A stretch of DNA of 13,347 nucleotides from assembly GCA_012517755.1 (NCBI GenBank), contig JAAYUH010000040.1:1-13347 (forward strand), read 5' to 3'. The notes below the pieces were generated by a model. The model made no database searches. It was not told the origin of the DNA and was given only the letters and a program-made list of their open reading frames with translations. Position numbers and translations under genes: made by a program. Positions within the stretch are counted from its first letter, which is position 1; each line of letters begins with the position of its first letter. The stretch is from a bacterium. Its GTDB lineage: Bacteria; Caldisericota; Caldisericia; B22-G15. Positions 1-6,845 of the stretch are shown here, piece by piece.

Positions 1-82
1 CATCTTTCTGGGAAAATATTATTAAATTTTTTTTTCCTTTTTCTGGTGCCCTTTCTTTCATATTATCCAAAAAATGTTAATA

Positions 83-97
83 TGGTGTCTGACACCA
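83..97. repeat. Perfect 15-bp palindrome TGGTGTC-T-GACACCA
   Basis: Two 7-base arms flank a single central T, 36 bases before the first gene. The right arm overlaps a possible -35 (CTGACA, 89-94) whose partner -10 would be TATACA (112-117) after a 17-base spacer, so it could be an operator. It also resembles short palindromes scattered through bacterial genomes as REP-like elements, like the other palindromes in this window. The sequence does not decide between the two. Confidence 0.6.
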
Positions 98-132
98 AAA
101 TGACATAGTTTTATACAGAAAGGAGGTGAGTT

Positions 133-375
133 ATGGTCGGCGCTCAAATCAGTATCTATCCTTTGAGAGAAAAAACATTAACTGATACACTTAATATTTT
201 TTGGGAGGAGTTAGGAAAAAGAGGCATTAAATATGAAATTAACTCCTTTGCAACAATATTATGGGCAGAAGAAGATGAATTATTTAAATTTTTAAATGAT
301 GTATATAAAATGATGAGTTCAAAAAATATAGTAATGGTAATAACATTATCAAATGCTTGCCCAAAAGTTCCATAG
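133..375 (+). CDS. Small thiamine/HMP-binding protein, YkoF / MTH1187-like
   Basis: This 80-residue single-domain protein opens with the AQISIYPL strand typical of the YkoF and MTH1187 (DUF77) thiamine-binding folds. It continues with the helix, the I-K-Y-E-I-N-S-F-A-T segment and a second helix-strand ending in V-I-T-L-S-N-A-C-P. B. subtilis YkoF carries two such domains; this protein has one, as MTH1187 does, so it probably works as an oligomer. In known members the role is binding thiamine or its hydroxymethylpyrimidine part in the cytoplasm, often beside a transporter. No transporter or thiamine gene is seen here. The start is ATG with a strong AGGAGGTGAG site (121-130). The next gene follows after 56 bases on the same strand. 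The family is fairly sure; the exact ligand is inferred. Confidence 0.72.
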   Translation: MVGAQISIYPLREKTLTDTLNIFWEELGKRGIKYEINSFATILWAEEDELFKFLNDVYKMMSSKNIVMVITLSNACPKVP

Positions 376-431
376 TAGAAAAATAGATTAAAATTTCATA
401 TAATTCTATTAAACTATATAAAGGAGGATTT

Positions 432-2411
432 TTGAGAATTAAGTCTTATTATAGAAAAATTATTTTCTTTAGTATTATATTTATTTTTATTTCTATCTGT
501 TTTCCTTCAAAATCTTATAGTGAAAAAAAGGATACAATTTTAGTTCTCGAAACAACAAAGCTTCCATCTTCTTTTTTAAAATTTAAAGAACTTAAAGAAA
601 ATGAGGGTTTTAATATAGAAGTTTTAAATATCAACTCTCTTAATGGGGATAAAGATGAGAGTTTGAGGGGTTATTTAAGAGAAAATTTAGAAAAAATGAG
701 TATAAAATATCTTCTGATAGTTGGCTCTGATAAATCATTTCCTATGAAAAGATTAACTCCAAGAGGAGATAATGTTCATGATCAGTTTGATGGAGATCTT
801 GTAGATACTCCATCTGATATTTACTTTGTCGATCCTTTTGAAGATTTTGATAAAGATAAAGATGGAAATTTTGGAGAATATCCTGATGATAATATAGAGA
901 TAGAGCCATATGTTTTAGTTGGTAGGATTCCTCTTGATAGTGAAATCTCACTCGATAAATATTTTTCATCTCTTGTGGAGTTTGAAATAAAACCTTTTAA
1001 TGAAAAAAATAGTGCTTTATTAATTGGCGCTTATCTTGCTTTCAAAGGAGAAAAATGGTATGACAGGGATCTTGAAAATGAAGATGGTGCAGATTTTATG
1101 GAGAAAATAATTGACGATTTCATAATAAAAAATGGTATTTCACCTATAAGGGTTTACGAAAATGAAGGAACTTTGCCATCAGCGTATACAAATGATTTTA
1201 CATTATCAAACAAAAACATTTCAAATCTTTTGAATGAAAAAACCTTCGGATTTATAAATATAAGTGCACATGGAAATCCATACTCAGTAGCGAGGATGAT
1301 CTGGAACGACAATGATTCAGATTATAAGTTCAATGAAAATGAATCAAAAACTTATATTTTCTTTAATGTAGCTGATATTCCCGAAGGTTTGAAAGGTGGG
1401 GTAGTCTTTGCTTCGTCTTGTTTAACAGCATATCCTGAGAGTGAAATAAATCTTTCAAGAGAGTTTTTATCAAAAGGTGGTAGTGCCTATATTGGAGCAA
1501 CAAGAATTTCATGGGGACCAACATATTGGAAAGGTCCAGAGGATGGTGGTTTACTAACAATAAATTACTTATTTGTTAAAAATTTTATAGATTCGCATCA
1601 AACAGTAGGAGAGGCTTTTTGGAATAGTATAGTCGATTATCATACAAATTATTTTGAAAATGACAAAGAAGATCCAATCGAAGCAGCACAGATGAATACA
1701 TATACATTTAACCTTTTTGGAGACCCTACATTAAAATATGCTCTTGAAAATGACTCATTTTCTATATCATCTTCAAGATATTCAGAATCTTCTTTTAAAG
1801 ATGATTCAATTTTTTTAAAATATAATCTATTAAAAGGTGAAGATTGTAAAAAAGATATAGATTTAGCAAAATATAATTCTTTTCAGAATGGGTTTATCTA
1901 TAAAACAAAAGAAAATGGTGAGATATTTAGAATTGATGAATTGAATTATGAAAAGGAGATAAGATTGATTGAAAGTGATGATATTTCCTATCTTTTCAAA
2001 AAAGAGTATGAGGAAAAAATTGAACTTATATATTTTGGGAAAGAAAGAGATATTATTTTGAAACTCTCTGATAACTTAGAACCAGAAAAAGCAAAATATT
2101 ATGATAAATACAGAAATATAGCAATTTTCAAAGTAAGAGATGGGGATTCAATAATCTTTAAAAAGATTGATAAGGAAGAATATTTTATAGATTCAAATTC
2201 TCAAAATATTATTATATATAGAGATAAAAAATTTGATTATAATGGAGATGAATTTGTCAATAAAAAAGATTTTTATATTTTTTCAAAACATTTCGGATTA
2301 GATGAAAAAAGTAAACTTTTTTCAGACAATTTTGATATTTTTTCAGATAATAAAGTTGATGGTTTGGATTTAATCTATTTATCAAATAAAGATGGAGATG
2401 TCATTAAATAG
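432..2411 (+). CDS. Secreted gingipain-like (C25) cysteine peptidase with C-terminal dockerin-like module
   Basis: The start is TTG, fixed by AAGGAGG at 421-427 with a 4-base gap; no in-frame ATG is better placed. Residues 1-30 form a Sec signal peptide (basic start, Ile/Phe-rich core, cut probably after SYS). The peptidase region runs roughly 35-440. It has the C25 landmark T-P-S-D-I-Y-F, an acidic calcium-type loop D140-K-D142-K-D144-G followed by V-L-V-G-R-I-P, a histidine in SAHGNP (H280) and a cysteine in ASSCLTAYP (C330), which together match the His/Cys catalytic dyad. FNLFGDPTLKY (about 427-437) closes the domain, as is usual in C25 proteins. Residues 440-595 are unassigned. The C-terminus (about 600-655) has a clear EF-hand loop with D602, N604, D606 and D613, and a second degenerate one (DIFSDNKVDGLD), as in dockerins. 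No sortase or PorSS tail is seen. It probably degrades proteins outside the cell or at the surface. Confidence 0.85.
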   Translation: MRIKSYYRKIIFFSIIFIFISICFPSKSYSEKKDTILVLETTKLPSSFLKFKELKENEGFNIEVLNINSLNGDKDESLRGYLRENLEKMSIKYLLIVGSDKSFPMKRLTPRGDNVHDQFDGDLVDTPSDIYFVDPFEDFDKDKDGNFGEYPDDNIEIEPYVLVGRIPLDSEISLDKYFSSLVEFEIKPFNEKNSALLIGAYLAFKGEKWYDRDLENEDGADFMEKIIDDFIIKNGISPIRVYENEGTLPSAYTNDFTLSNKNISNLLNEKTFGFINISAHGNPYSVARMIWNDNDSDYKFNENESKTYIFFNVADIPEGLKGGVVFASSCLTAYPESEINLSREFLSKGGSAYIGATRISWGPTYWKGPEDGGLLTINYLFVKNFIDSHQTVGEAFWNSIVDYHTNYFENDKEDPIEAAQMNTYTFNLFGDPTLKYALENDSFSISSSRYSESSFKDDSIFLKYNLLKGEDCKKDIDLAKYNSFQNGFIYKTKENGEIFRIDELNYEKEIRLIESDDISYLFKKEYEEKIELIYFGKERDIILKLSDNLEPEKAKYYDKYRNIAIFKVRDGDSIIFKKIDKEEYFIDSNSQNIIIYRDKKFDYNGDEFVNKKDFYIFSKHFGLDEKSKLFSDNFDIFSDNKVDGLDLIYLSNKDGDVIK

Positions 2412-2419
2412 GAGGAATG

Positions 2420-3271
2420 ATGAAAGATTTAGATATTATAAAAAAGATTGGGAAAATTTTTGGGACTATAAAATCAGAGGAGAGGAATAAATATTTAAAT
2501 CTTGAATTTATTTATGATTCATTTAAAAATATTGATGGAGTTTTTTTATGGGAAGATAAATCAGATTATTATTTAATATATTTTCTTTCTAAAGAAGCAG
2601 TTTTCAAAATATATTATGAAAATGGAAATAAAATAGTTGGTGATGAGGGTGAGAAAAAATTCTTATCAAACAATGAAGGCAATATATATTTTTATAAAAT
2701 AGACAGAAAAGCCATTATACCAATTCTATCTTTATACTTTGGAGAGAAGCTTTATAAAGACCTTGATGCAAAAGTTATTGATTTTTCACAATTTATTGAA
2801 TCTATAGCTGAAAAGAGATTAACTGGAATTCTAAAAATATCAAACAATTTGTCTGATTTTATTATTTTATATGATGGAATGATTGAGGATGTTAAATATG
2901 GAGAAATAATTCTTGAATCACCTATATCAGTTGAAAGTGAATCGATGTCTATTGTATCATTTGCAAAATTAATTATGATGGAAAATTCTTCAATAACTCT
3001 TCAAACTATTGATAAAGATAGAAAATTTGAACCTGTTAAATTATCATTTTTGAAATACGACCTTGAGAAGATAAAAAGTGAAATCAAAGAGATTTCAAAA
3101 AAAATATTAAAAGATAGAATAAAAAAAGTTGACGAGATAATAGATTCTATTAATTCAAAAGATGATATTTATAAGTCATTAGAAAAGATTAAAAGTTATG
3201 TAATACCTTTATATAATAAAAAAATATATTCTGATATTGAGAGTGAAGTAAAAAAATTAATTGAACAATGA
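2420..3271 (+). CDS. Cytosolic DUF4388-like protein of unknown function
   Basis: This protein of about 283 residues has no signal peptide and no membrane span. Residues about 115-165 (numbered from the ATG at 2417) resemble the DUF4388/PATAN-type fold: a helix (FSQFIESIAEKR), T-G-I-L-K-I, a strand, and Y-D-G-M-I-E-D-V-K-Y-G, matching the family pattern TGxLxl...GxIxxAxxG. The last 70 residues are Lys/Glu-rich and probably helical or coiled-coil. DUF4388 domains are common in signalling and gliding-type regulatory proteins of deep-branching bacteria, but no enzyme residues are visible here. Two ATGs are adjacent (2417 and 2420). The SD AGGAGG (2410-2415) overlaps the stop codon of the peptidase gene and leaves 1 or 4 bases, so 2420 is preferred. 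Its stop overlaps the start of uppP (ATGA), which implies translational coupling. The domain match is from memory of the pattern. Confidence 0.6.
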   Translation: MKDLDIIKKIGKIFGTIKSEERNKYLNLEFIYDSFKNIDGVFLWEDKSDYYLIYFLSKEAVFKIYYENGNKIVGDEGEKKFLSNNEGNIYFYKIDRKAIIPILSLYFGEKLYKDLDAKVIDFSQFIESIAEKRLTGILKISNNLSDFIILYDGMIEDVKYGEIILESPISVESESMSIVSFAKLIMMENSSITLQTIDKDRKFEPVKLSFLKYDLEKIKSEIKEISKKILKDRIKKVDEIIDSINSKDDIYKSLEKIKSYVIPLYNKKIYSDIESEVKKLIEQ

Positions 3272-4026
3272 ACAACTTTCATAGTATAATTTTAGGAATA
3301 GTACAGGGCTTAACTGAATTTTTACCAATTTCATCATCAGGCCATCTCTTACTTTTTTCAAAAATATTAAACATTGAACCGCCTTCAATTCTTTTTGATT
3401 TAATTTTACATCTTGGGACACTTATTGCTGTTTTAATATATTTCAGAAAATTTATAATCCAAAATATAAAAAATTATAAATTGATTTTTCTAATAATACT
3501 ATCTACTCTTATAACTGGCATTTTATATTTAATTTTTAATTCATATTTTGAAAAAAGTTTTGAAGAATTCTCATATCTTCCATTCTTTTTTATGATAACC
3601 TCATTTTTTCTTCTTTTCTTTTATCTTAAAAACAAGAGAACAAAAACTTTAAATAGTATATCATTTTATGATGCAATAATAATTGGTTTGTTTCAAGGCA
3701 TAGCTATTTTACCTGGAATTTCAAGAAGTGGTTTTACATTTATATCATCTCTTCTTGTTGGTATGAAAGAGGAAGATGCTTTTAAATACTCTTTTCTTCT
3801 ATCAATACCAGCAATTCTTCTATCTTTTTTATATAAAACATATGAATATATAAAAAACCCGTTTCCAATGAACTCTTCAAATTTAATTTTAGGTTGCCTA
3901 TTTTCCTTTATTTTTGGCGCTCTATCTATTAACCTTTTTTATAGATTTGTAAAGATTAGAAAATTCATCTATTTTTCAATTTATTTATTTGTTCTTGGAT
4001 TGATTTTAATTATAATCATTTTTTAG
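3268..4026 (+). CDS. uppP: Undecaprenyl-diphosphatase (UppP/BacA)
   Basis: UppP is an integral membrane enzyme that removes a phosphate from undecaprenyl pyrophosphate, recycling the lipid carrier for peptidoglycan and other surface glycans. The two family signatures are present. Q13-G-L-T-E17-F-L-P-I-S-S-S-G-H26 gives the (E/Q)xxxE motif plus the active-site His. P149-G-I-S-R153-S-G is the arginine motif that binds phosphate. The rest is a run of hydrophobic helices, and the length of 252 residues is normal for a short BacA. The first acidic position is Gln (Q13) rather than the Glu of E. coli, which the family allows. The ATG overlaps the upstream stop by four bases, so it is translated with the DUF4388-like gene. 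Its place behind a secreted peptidase gene is unusual for uppP and may mean only shared transcription. Confidence 0.95.
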   Translation: MNNFHSIILGIVQGLTEFLPISSSGHLLLFSKILNIEPPSILFDLILHLGTLIAVLIYFRKFIIQNIKNYKLIFLIILSTLITGILYLIFNSYFEKSFEEFSYLPFFFMITSFFLLFFYLKNKRTKTLNSISFYDAIIIGLFQGIAILPGISRSGFTFISSLLVGMKEEDAFKYSFLLSIPAILLSFLYKTYEYIKNPFPMNSSNLILGCLFSFIFGALSINLFYRFVKIRKFIYFSIYLFVLGLILIIIIF

Positions 4027-4041
4027 AATTTAAAATAAAGG

Positions 4042-4047
4042 TATAAT
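4042..4047 (+). promoter_or_regulatory. Possible -10 box TATAAT for the aminotransferase gene
   Basis: A perfect TATAAT lies in the 81-base gap between uppP and the aminotransferase gene. There is no recognisable -35 at the right distance (only T's) and no TG extension. In such AT-rich DNA this could be chance. If used, it gives a leader of about 55 bases. Confidence 0.35.
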
Positions 4048-4107
4048 AATTATAAAGAGATATTAATATTGGCAATTAATTTGATTTATAAATAAGGAGG
4101 TGAAATA

Positions 4108-5190
4108 ATGAAAGAATTATTGCTTATTCCAGGTCCAACACCTGTAAATGAAGAGGTCTTAAAAGAGATCGCAAAACAACCAATATCACATGTAAGTAAA
4201 GTTTTTGCGGGTTATATAGAAAAATCAATTGAATATCTTAAAGAGATTTTTGGTACCAAAAATGGCTCTATCTTTATAATTCCTGGTTCTGGAACAATTG
4301 CAATGGAGATAGCATTAAAAAATTTGTTAGGTAAAAATGAAAAAGCATTAGTCCTATCTCATGGATTTTTTGGTGATAGATTTTTAGAGATACTTGATGA
4401 AGATGGTTTCCAATTTGATTTTATCCAGAGTAAATGGGGTGAGATTATAGATTTAAATTTAATCAATGATAAGTTAAAAAAAGAACATTATGAGGTTGTA
4501 ACAATTACACATGTTGATACTTCAACTGGAATTCTTGCACCAGTCAATGATTATATGAGAGTTATTAAAGAAGTTTCGCCCGATTCTCTTATTATACTTG
4601 ATGGAGTTTGTGCAACTGCTGGAGTTGAAGAAAAGATGGATGAATGGGGGATTGATATTATTTTAACTGGGTCTCAGAAAGCTTTATCAGTTCCACCAGG
4701 CCTTGCAATTTTGGCAGTTTCAGAGAGAGGTCTAAATAAGAGAAAATCTTTAGGGAAAATTGGATACTATTATGGAGACCTTTTAAGATGGAAAATAAGT
4801 ATGGATGATCCAACAAAATATTTTGCAACTCATAACACTAATTATGTTTTTGGTCTTAAAAAATCTCTTGAAATTATTTTATCTGAGGGTCTTAAAAAAA
4901 GATATAAAAGACATTTTGAAAATGCTAATTATATAAGAGAAAAAATGGAAAATATAGGGTTTAAGGTTTTCGGAGATAAAAATTATCTTGCTCCAACACT
5001 TTCTATTTTTCTATATCCAGAAGGTATCGATGATGAAAAATTTAGAAAAGATTTGAGTGATAAAGGAGTAACTGTTGCAAGTGGATTAAAGGATTTAAAA
5101 GGTAAATGTTTTAGAATGGGTCATATGGGAGAGGTTAAAAAAGAGGAGCTTGATTATGCATTTGAAGCCATCTCTTCTCTTATTACTTAG
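4108..5190 (+). CDS. Class V PLP aminotransferase (serine-pyruvate / alanine-glyoxylate type)
   Basis: The protein is 360 residues with the family's usual length and order of motifs. LLIPGPTPVNEEV stands at the N-terminus, then ISHVSK, and I-I-P-G-S-G-T-I-A-M-E for PLP phosphate binding. I-T-H-V-D-T-S-T-G-I and L-D-G-V-C-A-T-A-G contain the PLP ring-binding Asp. T-G-S-Q-K191-A-L contains the Schiff-base lysine, followed by VPPGLA. F-R-M-G-H-M-G near the C-terminus carries the substrate-carboxylate arginine. Members move amino groups between serine or alanine and glyoxylate, pyruvate or hydroxypyruvate; the exact substrate pair cannot be read from sequence. In some thermophiles such an enzyme pairs with serA in serine synthesis, but serA is not in view. 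The start ATG follows AAGGAGGTGAAATA. The stop codon TAG lies inside the left arm of a large palindrome (5187-5221). Confidence 0.9.
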   Translation: MKELLLIPGPTPVNEEVLKEIAKQPISHVSKVFAGYIEKSIEYLKEIFGTKNGSIFIIPGSGTIAMEIALKNLLGKNEKALVLSHGFFGDRFLEILDEDGFQFDFIQSKWGEIIDLNLINDKLKKEHYEVVTITHVDTSTGILAPVNDYMRVIKEVSPDSLIILDGVCATAGVEEKMDEWGIDIILTGSQKALSVPPGLAILAVSERGLNKRKSLGKIGYYYGDLLRWKISMDDPTKYFATHNTNYVFGLKKSLEIILSEGLKKRYKRHFENANYIREKMENIGFKVFGDKNYLAPTLSIFLYPEGIDDEKFRKDLSDKGVTVASGLKDLKGKCFRMGHMGEVKKEELDYAFEAISSLIT

Positions 5191-5242
5191 TGTACAAGGA
5201 GACAGTCTCCTTGTACACTAATGGGAGATGAGAGATGGCTTC
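5164..5242. repeat. Nested inverted repeat spanning the aminotransferase/patatin junction
   Basis: The core is a perfect palindrome, TTAGTGTACAAGGAGAC (5187-5203), a single A (5204), then its exact complement (5205-5221). Around it an outer 12-base pair, GAAGCCATCTCT (5164-5175) and AGAGATGGCTTC (5231-5242), also matches perfectly. The left side holds the last codons and TAG of the aminotransferase gene. The right side holds the SD (GGGAG, 5223-5227) and the start codon (5235-5237) of the patatin gene. There is no T-tract after the stem on either strand, so it is not a standard intrinsic terminator. It looks like an inserted palindromic element or a coupling hairpin. Confidence 0.9.
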
Positions 5243-6110
5243 GTTATGTTGGGAAGGGGGAGGGGCTAAAGGTGCATTCGGAGTTAAATTTCTATTTGAA
5301 CTTAAAAATTATTATAAAGAATTAAATTTTAAAGCTCTTTCAGGTTCATCTGTTGGTGGAATTAACATTATTCCACTCTCTTTTGGTGGTTTTGAATATC
5401 TCTATTCAATGTGGATTGAGATTAAAGAGTATGGAAATTTTATATATTATGAGCCATTAAAATTAAAATATAATATTAAAAATTTAAATAAACTCATTGA
5501 TGAAGTAATTAAAGAACAAGACCTATTTCAAAAATTCATGAAAAGTGATTCTCTTACATTGATTGTTTCAATAATTAAAGATAATGGGCCACTCATCTTC
5601 ACAAACAAAGATATATTTATAAAAGATGTAAAATTTAAAAAAATCGAAAATGAAGAAGATTTAAAACATGCAATTTTCGGAACAAGCGCAATACCAAAAA
5701 TATTTCCTGAAGTGAAATATAATGGTATGACTCTTCTTGATGGAGGAGTTAAATACACACTTCCATTAAATTTTTTAATCGAAGGTTCAAAAGATGATAA
5801 AATTTTGGCTATCATCCATGAGCCATTGAAAAAATATAAAATAAATCCACTCTATTTTTTGATTTCTCCAATAAACTATATTGTTGAAAAATACACTCAA
5901 AATTTAACATTTAAAGAGATAGATAAATTTGAAACTATTGATGAAAATATTTTTAGATACAGAAATAGAATGATTTTTTTAATTTATCCTGAAAACAGGT
6001 TACCTTTTGCTCTTGATTTTTCCTCAAAGGCAATTGAAAAAAATTTTATTGAAGCTGAAAAAGTTTTTGATAAAATCAAGGACAAATTATTAGATTTTTT
6101 GAAATTTTGA
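5235..6110 (+). CDS. Patatin-like phospholipase / acyl hydrolase
   Basis: The protein is 291 residues. The oxyanion-hole motif W-E-G-G-G-A-K-G-A-F is at residues 6-15, the nucleophile elbow G37-S-S39-V-G is followed by GIN (S39 catalytic), and the acidic partner is D169-G-G in LLDGGVKYTLPL. These give the complete Ser/Asp dyad of the patatin family, which cleaves acyl chains from membrane lipids or similar esters. FGTSAIPKIFPEV is the typical segment before the DGG. There is no signal peptide, so it is cytosolic or loosely membrane-bound. An in-frame TGA at 5229-5231 makes ATG 5235 the earliest start; GGGAG sits 7 bases before it. SD and start codon fall in the right half of the nested inverted repeat, so expression is likely coupled to translation of the upstream aminotransferase gene. 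The natural lipid substrate is unknown. Confidence 0.9.
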   Translation: MASLCWEGGGAKGAFGVKFLFELKNYYKELNFKALSGSSVGGINIIPLSFGGFEYLYSMWIEIKEYGNFIYYEPLKLKYNIKNLNKLIDEVIKEQDLFQKFMKSDSLTLIVSIIKDNGPLIFTNKDIFIKDVKFKKIENEEDLKHAIFGTSAIPKIFPEVKYNGMTLLDGGVKYTLPLNFLIEGSKDDKILAIIHEPLKKYKINPLYFLISPINYIVEKYTQNLTFKEIDKFETIDENIFRYRNRMIFLIYPENRLPFALDFSSKAIEKNFIEAEKVFDKIKDKLLDFLKF

Positions 6111-6152
6111 AATTATTATCATTTTAATTATAATTAAATTAAGGAGGTTTTT

Positions 6153-6674
6153 ATGAAATTAAAAGGAAAAAGAATAGCGATATTTGTTGAAAAACTTTAC
6201 AATGAATTTGAGTTTTGGTATCCATACTACAGATTTAAAGAAGAAGGAGCAGAGGTAAAAGTAGTTGCACCAAATATTGAAGTTTATTATGGAAAAAATG
6301 GTGGACTCCCAGTAAAACCTGATTTAACAAGCAAAGAAATAGACACAAAAGATTTCGACGCTGTTTTTATTCCTGGTGGATATTGCCCTGACCATTTAAG
6401 AACACACAAATCAGTTACAGATTTTGTAAGAAAAATGTATGAAGAGGGGAAAGTTGTTGCATCAATATGTCATGGTGCTTGGGTACTTGTTTCAGCTAAG
6501 ATTACAAAAGGGAAGAAAATAACTTCAACTATTTCAATAAAAGATGATGTTATAAATTCTGGTGCTGAATTTATTGATAAAGAGGTTGTGATTGATGGAA
6601 ATATAATCACTTCAAGGACTCCAGATGATCTTCCTTTTATGCTTCCAGAAATAATTAAGAAACTATCATCTTAA
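6153..6674 (+). CDS. DJ-1/PfpI family protein (class I glutamine amidotransferase-like)
   Basis: The 173-residue protein has the whole fold of PfpI-type proteins. Landmarks are K-R-I-A-I-F-V-E at the N-terminus, F-E-F-W-Y-P-Y-Y-R-F-K-E-E-G-A-E-V, I-P-G-G-Y-C-P-D-H-L-R, and the nucleophile elbow A-S-I-C106-H-G-A-W. The C-terminal part is I-K-D-D-V-I-N-S-G-A then V-D-G-N-I-I-T-S-R-T-P-D-D-L. Known members are intracellular peptidases, deglycases, chaperones or methylglyoxal-handling proteins; sequence alone does not decide. By comparison with Pyrococcus PfpI, the Glu that normally touches the cysteine corresponds here to N17, with E18 next to it. The YNE-type motif is seen in a related subfamily, so this is not necessarily inactivation. 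The start ATG follows AAGGAGGTTTTT. Its role beside patatin and the Fe-S genes is open. Confidence 0.92.
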   Translation: MKLKGKRIAIFVEKLYNEFEFWYPYYRFKEEGAEVKVVAPNIEVYYGKNGGLPVKPDLTSKEIDTKDFDAVFIPGGYCPDHLRTHKSVTDFVRKMYEEGKVVASICHGAWVLVSAKITKGKKITSTISIKDDVINSGAEFIDKEVVIDGNIITSRTPDDLPFMLPEIIKKLSS

Positions 6675-6689
6675 ATTTATTAAAAAGAT

Positions 6690-6830
6690 TTGAAGAAAAA
6701 AATTGATTTTAGACCTTTCTTAATAATTTTTTTTGTTGTATTAATAATCTATGGGATTTTTAATAAAGAGTATCTTGAAGTTTTTAAAAATGCTGTTTTA
6801 ATTTGTTTTTCTTGTATAGGTATAGATTGA
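6690..6830 (+). CDS. 46-residue membrane peptide with C-terminal CXXC (CD1871A-like)
   Basis: This is a short gene. A TTG start at 6690 opens MKKKIDF, then a hydrophobic helix of about 13 residues (F-L-I-I-F-F-V-V-L-I-I-Y-G), a short amphipathic stretch (N-K-E-Y-L-E-V-F-K-N-A), and ends L-I-C40-F-S-C43-I-G-I-D. This matches the layout of the small CD1871A-type CXXC proteins, which also end in C-x-x-C-I-G and are often encoded directly before a polyferredoxin-like membrane protein, exactly as here. The in-frame stop at 6681-6683 leaves TTG 6690 as the only useful start, and the SD is weak. The CXXC may do thiol redox chemistry or bind metal; that is inference. It ends in TGA, in the same frame as the next gene. 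Confidence 0.75.
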   Translation: MKKKIDFRPFLIIFFVVLIIYGIFNKEYLEVFKNAVLICFSCIGID

Positions 6831-6845
6831 TATTTTTTTATAATT

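Noticed and set aside
1..132. TPP riboswitch before the thiamine-binding gene, or the start of a minus-strand gene at bases 1-3
   Set aside because: The conserved CUGAGA and ACCUGAU parts of a TPP riboswitch are absent and the region is short. The CAT at 1-3 has no SD in front of it on the minus strand and too little sequence remains to judge.
742..969. Minus-strand reading frame inside the C25 peptidase gene
   Set aside because: It is antisense to a well-supported gene, has no ribosome site and shows no recognisable protein pattern. The frames at 1363-1560, 5528-5815, 8623-8823, 9739-9924 and 13029-13256 are rejected for the same reason.
5187..5221. The 17-base palindrome as an intrinsic terminator
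   Set aside because: No run of T's follows the stem on either strand, and the downstream gene begins 14 bases later on the same strand.
6828..6830. TGA between the CXXC peptide and the Fe-S protein as a recoded (selenocysteine) codon
   Set aside because: TGA ends other genes here (3269-3271 and at 6110), the peptide's C-x-x-C-I-G ending is natural for its family, and no SECIS-like stem is evident after it.
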